Source of the DNA: Dactylis glomerata
Lineage: Eukaryota > Streptophyta > Magnoliopsida > Poales > Poaceae
DNA length: 64,000 bases
Assembly (NCBI GenBank): GCA_007115705.1
Contig: QXEO01000406.1
Coordinates: 4,308,411 to 4,372,410 of the forward strand
Direction: 5' to 3'
Shown here piece by piece: positions 56,034-64,000 of the stretch (within the stretch, counting starts at the first letter, position 1; each line of letters starts with the position of its first letter). The translations under genes and the position numbers were made by a program. The notes beneath the pieces were generated by a model. It was given only the letters and a program-made list of their open reading frames with translations, was not told the origin of the DNA and searched no databases.

Positions 56034-56723
56034 TATCTCTGTTTGGGTTTTAGGATAGGTTTAGGTCTTAGCATAGATGAGAGTAGATAGAAGGGATCTA
56101 AAGAAGGTTCCTACCCAAACATAGCAGATCAAGGCAATTCATCTTACAAACAACATCTAACAAACATTCAACACATCAAGCAAACTAATACTAACACTAA
56201 CAATCTAGCATGGTCATACCCCCAATTTGGTATAATCATTAGATTATTACGATATCATTGGTTCTATAAACTAGAATTATTGGTGGTGTATTCTATTACT
56301 GTCTTCATTGTTCCATATTCTCATTTCCACTTCCGCAATGTATCGCTGGATGTTGTGTAGTCTTCATATCAGTATTTCTCCAAGTTCTTCGTTGGTCTTC
56401 CAGGTGGTGCATCATGTTGAGTCAAGGGATACCACATGAGTTGAAGTCTCATTCTTTGGGCATATTGTTGTCTTCTTGTCCTTTCTTGATGGTTTCAGGG
56501 TTTGGTCATTTAAAGTAAAAAAGAAAACTTTTGAAAATGATGTGGGAGAGAATACAAGAAGTTTTCAAGATGCATCAGTTCTTTTTTTACATATTGAAGC
56601 AAGATGAGATAGATTTCATTTAGAAAACCAAAGTGAATTTTTTTATGTAGGAAGAAAGCAAATTCTTAAGGGGCTTCCTAGTGTATTCCAAACCTAGGGT
56701 CTCGATCCTACAGGCAACACTAT

Positions 56724-56735
56724 GCTCTGATACCA
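56724..56735 (-). promoter_or_regulatory. J primer binding site (tRNA-iMet)
   Basis: Minus-strand TGGTATCAGAGC, three bases inside the 5' LTR. Confidence 0.9.
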
Positions 56736-56738
56736 TTC

Positions 56739-57241
56739 TGTAGTGCCCTACCTTTTGAAAAAGATAGAACTCCTGTGTTATGTGCTACTCTCTGGATCAC
56801 TGATAGCACCACAGTACTAAATATAGTAATCATTGCAATAGTATCAAAGTTACAATGTAAATTCAGTTACATAAGTCTCCAACCTTGCAATACACAGCAG
56901 AAAGCATAGTGGCAATGAGCCTGCATCTTCATCATGTGCCACATGCCGACATGTTGGAATGTAGACTCGAGATCCTACTAATCGTTCCTCATCCGAATAA
57001 ACCTGCACATTTGAATATGCAGCCCCAATAAAAGGGGTTAGTACAAGAACGTACTAGCAATTCACACATATTTGTTGGATGTTGTGAAATAACTATACTA
57101 CATGATATATGGCCGGTGGATCTCATAGGCTAATTTGCATAAAGCCAATTTTATCCTACAACTCTTTTCAAAAACTTTCTTTCAAAATTTTAATTTATAA
57201 GGGTCGAAATAACCCCCATACACTACATACTAGCTAGGCAT
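56739..57241 (-). repeat. J 5' LTR, 3' portion
   Basis: The minus strand ends TAGGGCACTACA. It is interrupted by G at 57242 and continues at 63937-64000. Confidence 0.8.
57237..57241. repeat. Target-site duplication of G, left (GGCAT)
   Basis: Repeated at 63932-63936 directly after G. Confidence 0.95.
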
Positions 57242-58786
57242 TGATACGTCTCAAACGTATCTATAATTTTTGATGCTCCATGCTTGTTTTTGCACCATTT
57301 GCCTTGTGTTTTGTTACACTTCGTGGCGTCTTTATGCGATTTCCGGAACTAACCTATTGACAAGATGCCACAGTGCCAGTTCCCTGTTTTCTACTATTTT
57401 TGTGTTTCAGAAAAGCTACATAGGAAATATTCTCGGAATTGGACGAAACAAAAGCCAGAAGTCTTATTTTTCCCGGAAGCTTCCTGAAGACCGAAAGAGA
57501 GCCGGAGGGGGGCCAGAGGCCGCTCTCACACATAGGTGGCGCGGCCCAGGCCCTGGCCGCGCCACCCTGGTGTGAGGAGCCCCTGGCTGCCCTCTGACGA
57601 TGCCCCTTCGCCTATATAAAGCCTCGGGACGGAAAATCCTAGGAGAATCGGCAATTTTCCAGAAGCAGTTCCGCAGCTCCGCCGCCGCCGTCGACGAATT
57701 TTGGGGGACAGAAGTCTCTGTTCTGGCACCCTGCCGGGACGGGGAAGTGGCCCCCGGAGCCATCTCCATCGGTCTCCATCGCCGTCTCCGCCGTCTCCAT
57801 CGACCTCACCGCCATCTCCATCAACCTTGCTGTCTCCTATGATGAGGAGGGAGTAGTTCATCCCCGGGGCTGAGGGCTCTACCGGTAGCTATGTGGTTCA
57901 CCTCTCTCTCCCATGATGTGATCTTCATGTAATCGTGAGCTTTATATCATGTTGAACAAGTAGATGTTATTATTCAGATATTATGTGTACTCTAGTGGTG
58001 TTATTAAAGTAATCTATTCCTCCTGCCATGGTGTAACGGTGACAGTGCGTGCATCATGGTGGTACTTGGTCTAGGCTATGATTGTGATCTCTTATGGATT
58101 ATGGGAATAATTACCGCTATGATAGTATTGAAGTGATCTTTTCCTCCTTTCATGGTGTAATGTTGACAGTGTGTGCACCGTGTTAGTACTTGGTCTAAGT
58201 TGCAATAATATCTATCTTGAGTTGTGCTTTGATTTGGATATCTCTATGAGTGGTGTTTGTCAAGTACTTGATGAACTTTAAGGGGTGCTTCTGTAGCCAC
58301 TATGCAATAATTAGTGTTGTTCAATAGGAGAGTAATTTAGAGTACCATAGTGAAGAGAAGTTGTTTATTTGTTCAATCATGTTATATTTGTTGGGAGTGT
58401 GTCCAGTAGTGAAAGTATGATCCCTAGGCCTTGTTTCCAAGCATTGCACACCGTTTACTTACTGTTTTGTTACATGTTTGCTCGCAGAGATATTTACTTC
58501 AAATCACATTTGCTACTTATAATCATCCATACCACTTGTATTTCACTATCTCTTCGCCGAACTAGTGCACCTATACATCTGACAAGTGTATTGGGTGTGT
58601 TGGGGACACAACAGACTTTCTGTATCGTAATTGCAGGGTTGCTTGAGAGGGATAGCTTTGACCTCTTCCTCCCTGAGTTCAATAAACCTTGGGTGATCCA
58701 CTTAAGGGAAACTTGCTGCTGCTCTACAAACCTCTGCACTTGGAGGCCCAACAAGTGTCTACAAGAATAGAAGTGCGTAGACATCA
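57242..58786 (+). repeat. G 5' LTR (1545 bp)
   Basis: TGATACGTCTCAAACG to GCGTAGACATCA. The TATA box is TATATAAA at 57613-57620. Confidence 0.95.
57613..57620 (+). promoter_or_regulatory. TATA box of G 5' LTR
   Basis: TATATAAA in CTTCGCC...GCCTCGG context. The 3' LTR has the same box near 62759. Confidence 0.7.
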
Positions 58787-58796
58787 AGCTCTTTTC

Positions 58797-58814
58797 TGGC
58801 GCCGTTGCCGGGGA
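58797..58814 (+). promoter_or_regulatory. G primer binding site (tRNA-Asp)
   Basis: TGGCGCCGTTGCCGGGGA, perfect, ten bases after the LTR. Confidence 0.93.
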
Positions 58815-58947
58815 GGTAAGGTAAAAGGTACTCACATCCTTTGGCTACTAAGTCTTTTAGTTGCTGGTGAGTGCTCGGAGTTATTTCCTTTAGATTCTGC
58901 AATTACATCTTTTTATTTCTTGTTTTTATTTTCACTAGTTAGGCTTA

Positions 58948-59796
58948 ATGGAAAACAATGAGTTCTTTAGTCTTTTTCCTGAGTTTACATATGAAGTGTT
59001 TGAAGAGAAAATTGAAAAACCTTTGGAGCTTAATTTGCATGCTAATAGTGTTGTTAGTATGAATGCTTTGAACACCGTTGTTGCTAATGCTATAGAAAAG
59101 TCTAAGCTTGGGGAAGCTGGTTTTGTTAAACATGATATTTTTAGTTCCCCAGCTTTAGTGGAGAAAATTTGCTCTGATGATATTTTATCTCCCATATGTG
59201 ATGTTCCTTCTTATGATGATATGTTTGAAGAATATGCTTTGCGAAATAGCTGTTCTTTAGCTTGTGATGATACTAAACCTCTAGTTTATGATGGCTATGA
59301 TGATGAGTACAATATTTTCAGTTCACCTACTTTTGAGGAGAAAATTAGTTATGATTACAATATGCCTCCTATTTATGATGATTATGGTGATGAGAATAAT
59401 TATTCTATTGAATTTGCTCCTACTACTATTGTTCTTGTGGTGAGTATTAATTCTTTTATGCATGTGGCTCATGATAGAGATCCTTTATGTGATAGTTATA
59501 TTGTTAGTTCTATTCATGATGCTACTGAAAGTTATTATGAGAGAGGGAAACATGGTTTGATGGATCCCAACAATATTAAGTTTCCCCTCTTTATGTTGCA
59601 AATCTTGGAGTGGCACTTGTTTTATCTATCCATGCTTGCTACTATGTGCCTCGTTGATTTATTTTCTTACAAGATTCCTATGCATAGGAAGTGGTTCAGA
59701 TATAAATGTCTTTCACATTTGCTTTTTGATGCTCTCTATTGCTTTAAGTTCTTATATGGTGCCTTTGCCTCAAGCTCTTATATGGCGCCCACATGA
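58948..59796 (+). CDS. G acidic ORF, unknown function
   Basis: 282 codons, intact. The ATG lies 9 bases after an acceptor-like TTTTCACTAG. The protein is rich in Asp, Tyr and Ser, with repeated FSSPxxxEKI-type units (about residues 70-80 and 120-135) and YDDxxDE patches. This is followed by SYYERGKHGLMDPNNIKFPLF and a hydrophobic stretch (about 215-245, MLATMCLVDLFSYKIP) that could be membrane-associated. The C-terminal part is Cys/Leu/Phe-rich. It shares YYERG and general style with the F ORF. No gag, zinc knuckle or enzyme motif is visible. It may be a family-specific protein or a gag remnant evolved beyond recognition. Confidence 0.65.
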   Translation: MENNEFFSLFPEFTYEVFEEKIEKPLELNLHANSVVSMNALNTVVANAIEKSKLGEAGFVKHDIFSSPALVEKICSDDILSPICDVPSYDDMFEEYALRNSCSLACDDTKPLVYDGYDDEYNIFSSPTFEEKISYDYNMPPIYDDYGDENNYSIEFAPTTIVLVVSINSFMHVAHDRDPLCDSYIVSSIHDATESYYERGKHGLMDPNNIKFPLFMLQILEWHLFYLSMLATMCLVDLFSYKIPMHRKWFRYKCLSHLLFDALYCFKFLYGAFASSSYMAPT

Positions 59797-62387
59797 GCAT
59801 CTTTGCAAATTACTGCGCCTAGCTCAAAGGCGTTAAAGAAAAGCACTCTTGGGAGATAACCCATTGTTTTATTTTCAGTAATTTTTCTTTTATTTGAGTC
59901 TTGGAAGTTATTACTACTGTAATAACCGCTCTTTATCCTTTTTATTTCATTGTTGTGCCAAGAGAAGCCTCTAATTTGAGTGAGGTAAAGATTTGGGGAC
60001 GTTGCTGTCCTGAAACTGTTTTCAGTGCTGCACCGTAAAAATTCGTGAAAATTCTCTGTATATCTTTTAGACCTGCGATTTCTTGTGCATATGCCCCAGG
60101 TTATATCCAAACTTTCATTAGTTGAACACTTTTTGATTTGAGCAACAGAAAACCCCTCAAAAATTCGACCTTTGTTAGCTGTTCAGTTTTGACAGATTTC
60201 TGCCAATATTTGTGTTTGCCACTTTATCGCTTTCTTTTGAGTTCTTTTGATCACGGAACTTTTGGAGAAGTTGCTACAGTAGTATTTGCTATATATGTGG
60301 TGGTTTTAGGTTGAAACCTGAAGCAAAAAGAGGTTGATTATATGTTATGCTTGCACTAATGTTGCTAATAGAATTGTGTTTAGTTTTGTATGAAGGAAGT
60401 TTTCAAGTGTAGGGATTGGAGAATGATGAGATGAGTTGAAGAATGGACAAAAGCTCAAGCTTGGGGATGCCCATGCATCACCCCAAGAAATATCCAAGAA
60501 GTACAAGCATCAAAGCTTGGGGATGCCCCCGAGGCACCCCTTCTTCATCGGCAAAAATCAGGTCACCTTTCAAAACACTATATTTTTATTGCTTCATGCA
60601 CTATGTGTTTTTCTTGGAGCGTCAGTTGTTTTAGTTTTCTTAGTTAGTTTTGTTTTGTTTGCTGCAATAAATGGTTAGATCACATCATGTTTCTTTTGGA
60701 GGAGATGTACTCGTTTTCATTTGCCAAGAACACTTTGTTTTTCACTCTTATCGTTCAACGAGTGTTCTTCTTTTTCCGCTACTGCTTTTGGTTTTCGTTT
60801 TTCGCCTTGATTTTTGTTCAGATCTTGCTATATCTTTGCATCAAGGTGTATTTTTGACCTCTGGTCTATGTTGGTTTTCCTCAAAAGAGTTTCCTCAAAA
60901 AGGTTTGAATGGTGTTGGAAAAGAGAAAAAGCTTTATGCAAAAAAGTGGTACAAGAAGGAGCTTGTGTAGAATGCGGCCTAGGCTTTTGCATGTCGTGCT
61001 TGATGTCTTTTTGATAGTATGCTTAGTGATTTTTGCTGTAGCATTACTTGTCTCAAATAACTGAGATTGCTTAATGAGCCTTTGAAAAAACCATGCGTTG
61101 TTTTTATTGTATGGAAGCATTATTTTGGTTTTCTCCTTGATGCTTTATTTGGGTTGACTTGGCGCATGCTCACACATGTTAGACTCTTACAAAGTCACCA
61201 ATAGCCTCTATGATCATTTAGTTTTTGACTTTTGATGCCATCTTATGCTTCTTTTAATGTTGCTTTGTCGCTATGCATGATTATGGCCGTTATTGCTCTC
61301 TTAGTTGGTCGCTCCCAGTCTTTTGCTAGCCCTCATTTTGTACTGAGTATGAGCTCTACTCGTGCATCCAACTCCTAAAAACCAAGTTTGCCATTGTGTC
61401 CACTATAAATTCCTATGCATGGTATTTGTAAGCCATTCCAAGTAAATTTTCATGTGCTACCTTTCAAAAACCTTCAAAACACTTCTCGTTTTGTGACACT
61501 GTTTTCAGCTCATGGGGACGTAGTGGTCGGATTTGCTATCTTCCATATTGCTTATTCCAAAAAGAAAAGAAAAAAGAGAAAAAAAGAAAGAAAAAAGGCA
61601 CTCCTCCATGGAAAGTGAATGTTGGTGGGCACCCGATGGAATCGGTTAGCCATGGTTTGTGAAAGGAAAAAAAGGTGGGGAGGAGTGCCAAGCTTTATAA
61701 AAAGAGCACAAAAGTGCCAATCTCTCTCTCAAAAACTGCTTCAATTTTTGTATGGAAGATAGTAAGAACCCCATTGCCAGTCGTTGACAAAGACAACCAC
61801 CTCTCAAAACCAATTTTTATCTCTCTGTTATACAAATGAAAAGCTCTAGCACATGTTTAATCACTGCTTCCCTCTGCGAAGGGCCTTTCTTCTACTTTTA
61901 TGTTGAGTCACCACCTTCTTTCTTTATGCACCATTAAGAGAGCATAGTTGTCATTCTTAGTGTAATATGCATTGTCCCAAAGTTCATTGATTGATTCATA
62001 TTGTTGGTTTCACTTGTTCTCAAATTATTTGTATCTAGTCGCCCTCTTAAACTTGAAGGTGTCCTATGTATTTATGTTTTGCTCTCCATGAAGGACAAGC
62101 TGAAAACCATTTGTATGTTTTTCCTTATGATTTGAACACACGTTTGACTTTCATTGTTTCATTTTCATGATCTTTTGTTTATGTTCATTTGCATGTTTAC
62201 AACATGGTTGCTAAGTTCTTATTATCAAGATTATATCTTCATGCCCATGTTTTAAGTTCTTTTGATCCCAGCTCACAATGCTTACATATATGATCAAGAT
62301 TGTGTAGGTGCATGTCACCTCAAAAATTATTTCTTTTGTTATCACTTACCTACTCGAGGACGAGCAGGAGTTAAGCTTGGGGATGCT
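59797..62387 (+). other. G 3' non-coding region
   Basis: 2.6 kb without a supported ORF. AAGCTTGGGGATGC occurs at 60457-60470, 60513-60526 and, as the terminal tract, 62373-62386. From 61859 onward it matches D 27387-27917. Confidence 0.75.
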
Positions 62388-63931
62388 TGATACGTCTCAA
62401 ACGTATCTATAATTTTTGATGCTCCATGCTTGTTTTTGCACCATTTGCCTTGTGTTTTGTTACACTTCGTGGCGTTTTTATAAGATTTTCGGAACTAACC
62501 TATTGACAAGATGCCACAGTGCCAGTTCCCTGTTTTCTGCTGTTTTTGTGTTTCAGAAAAGCTACACAGGAAATATTCTCGGAATTGGACGAAACAAAAG
62601 CCAGAAGTCTTATTTTTCCCGGAAGCTTCCCGAAGACCGAAAGAGAGCCGGAGGGGGGCCAGAGGCCGCCCTCACACATAGGTGGCGCGGCCTAGGCCCT
62701 GGCCGCGCCACCCTGGTGTGAGGAGCCCCTGGCTGCCCTCTGACGATGCCCCTTCGCCTATATAAAGCCTCGGGACGGAAAACCCTAGGAGAATCGGCAA
62801 TTTTCCAGAAGCAGTTCCGTAGCTCCGCCGCCGCCGTTGACGAATTTCGGGGGACAGAAGTCTCTGTTCCGGCACCCTGCCGGGACAGGGAAGTGCCCCC
62901 AGAGCCATCTCCATCGGTCTCCATCGCCGTCTCCGCCGTCTCCATCGACCTCACCGCCATCTCCATCAACCTTGCTGTCTCCTATGATGAGGAGGGAGTA
63001 GTTCATCCCCGGGGCTGAGGGCTCTACCGGTAGCTATGTGGTTCACCTCTCTCTCCCATGATGTGATCTTTATGTGATTGTGAGCTTTGTATCATGTTGA
63101 ACAAGTAGATGTTATTATTCAGATATTATGTGTACTCTAGTGGTGTTATTAAAGTAATCTATTCCTCCTGCCATGGTGTAACGATGACAGTGTGTGCATC
63201 ATGGTGGTACTTGATCTAGGCTACGATTGTGATCTCTTATGGATTATGAGAATCATTACCGCTATGATAGTATTGAAGTGATCTTTTCCTCCTTTCATGG
63301 TGTAATGTTGACAGTGTGTGCACCGTGTTAGTACTTGGTCTAAGTTGCAATAATATCTATCTTGAGTTGTGCTTTGATTTGGATATCTCTATGAGTGGTG
63401 TTTGTCAAGTACTTGATGAACTTTAAGGGGTGCTTCTGTAGCCACTACGCAATGATTAGTGTTGTTCAATAGGAGAGTAATTCAGAGTACCATAGTGAAG
63501 AGAAGTTGTTTATTTGTTCAATCATGTTATATTTGTTGGGAGTGTGTCCACTAGTGAAAGTATGATCCCTAGGCCTTGTTTCCAAGCATTGCACACCGTT
63601 TACTTACTATTTTGTTACATGTTTGCTCACAGCGATATTTACTTCAAATCACATTTGCTACTTATAATCATCCATACCACTTGTATTTCACTATCTCTTC
63701 GCCGAACTAGTGCACCTATACATCTGATAAGTGTATTGGGTGTGTTGGGGACACAAGAGACTTTCTGTATCATAATTACAGGGTTGCTTGAGAGGGATAG
63801 CTTTGACCTCTTCCTCCCTGAGTTTGATAAACCTTGGGTGATCCACTTAAGGGAAACTTGCTGCTGCTCTACAAACCTCTGCACTTGGAGGCCCAACAAG
63901 TGTCTATAAGAATAGAAGTGCGTAGACATCA
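62388..63931 (+). repeat. G 3' LTR (1544 bp)
   Basis: Partner of 57242-58786. The GGCAT duplication follows at 63932-63936 and J LTR resumes. Confidence 0.95.
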
Positions 63932-64000
63932 GGCATGTAGTTCTGGGCGAAACTCAACAAAGTTGGAACAACAAAAACCACCACCCCTCAGAGTGCATGG

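Larger units (their letters stand above)
57242..63931 (+). mobile_element. Element G: complete non-autonomous LTR retrotransposon (6690 bp)
   Basis: LTRs at 57242-58786 and 62388-63931, a tRNA-Asp primer site, a single 282-codon ORF, a long 3' non-coding part, a terminal purine tract and a GGCAT duplication. The LTRs differ at about 41 of 1545 sites. There is no gag, RT or integrase. The last 530 bp of internal sequence are nearly identical to D. Confidence 0.95.
52967..64000 (-). mobile_element. Element J: older relative of I, split by G
   Basis: Minus orientation. The first 797 bp of its 3' LTR are at 52967-53763, internal region at 53764-56738, and the end of its 5' LTR at 56739-57241, continuing after G at 63937. 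It shares with I the LTR start style (TGTATCATCCC against TGTCACATCCC), primer site, doubled polypurine motif and zinc-knuckle ORF. Its 3' LTR is truncated against H. Confidence 0.85.

Overview
This window is a block of nested LTR retrotransposons from a large plant genome. I see no convincing host gene, RNA gene or CRISPR array. The organism is most likely a grass of the wheat, barley or Aegilops group. The reasons are the LTR pair starting TGATACGTCTC, the tRNA-Asp- and tRNA-Met-type primer binding sites, Stowaway- and Tourist-like MITEs, several layers of insertion, and several elements that keep an intact ORF but have no reverse transcriptase. Species and published family names cannot be fixed from sequence alone, so I use letters A to J.

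Layout. E (1-11285, +): the 3' end of a Ty3/gypsy pol and its 3' LTR, split by A1. A1 (415-10497, -): an almost complete Tat-lineage Ty3/gypsy element with near-identical LTRs and a CAGGT target duplication. D (11286-29585, +): a TGATACGTCTC-type element, split by A2 (12496-26878, +), a second and more damaged copy of the A family. A2 is itself split by B (19107-24022, +), a non-autonomous element whose LTRs belong to the E family. F (29586-35435, +): an old element with a degenerate acidic ORF and a Stowaway MITE. H (35436-52966, +): a Ty3/gypsy element with a 4.1-kb LTR and broken gag, protease and RT, split by I (39618-50084, +). I has 4.0-kb LTRs, a TTAGT duplication and one ORF made of CCHC zinc knuckles. 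J (52967-64000, -): an older relative of I, carrying a Tourist-like MITE and split by G (57242-63931, +). G is a complete non-autonomous element with a GGCAT duplication and one 282-codon ORF.

How the parts relate. A supplies gag, PR, RT, RNase H and integrase. It also carries an antisense gene between pol and the 3' LTR that encodes an AT-hook plus a B3-like DNA-binding domain behind its own TATA-like box. B, F, G, I and J lack polymerase genes and presumably depend on partners: B on E (shared LTRs and pol tail), G on D-like elements (shared LTR start and 3' region), and I and J on elements with a tRNA-Met primer site such as H.

The points most worth following are the antisense AT-hook/B3 gene, the protease-like ORF of B, the irregular left end and 'too old' LTRs of B, the zinc-knuckle ORF of I and J, and a filler junction at the right end of A2. 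All divergence figures were counted by eye and are approximate.
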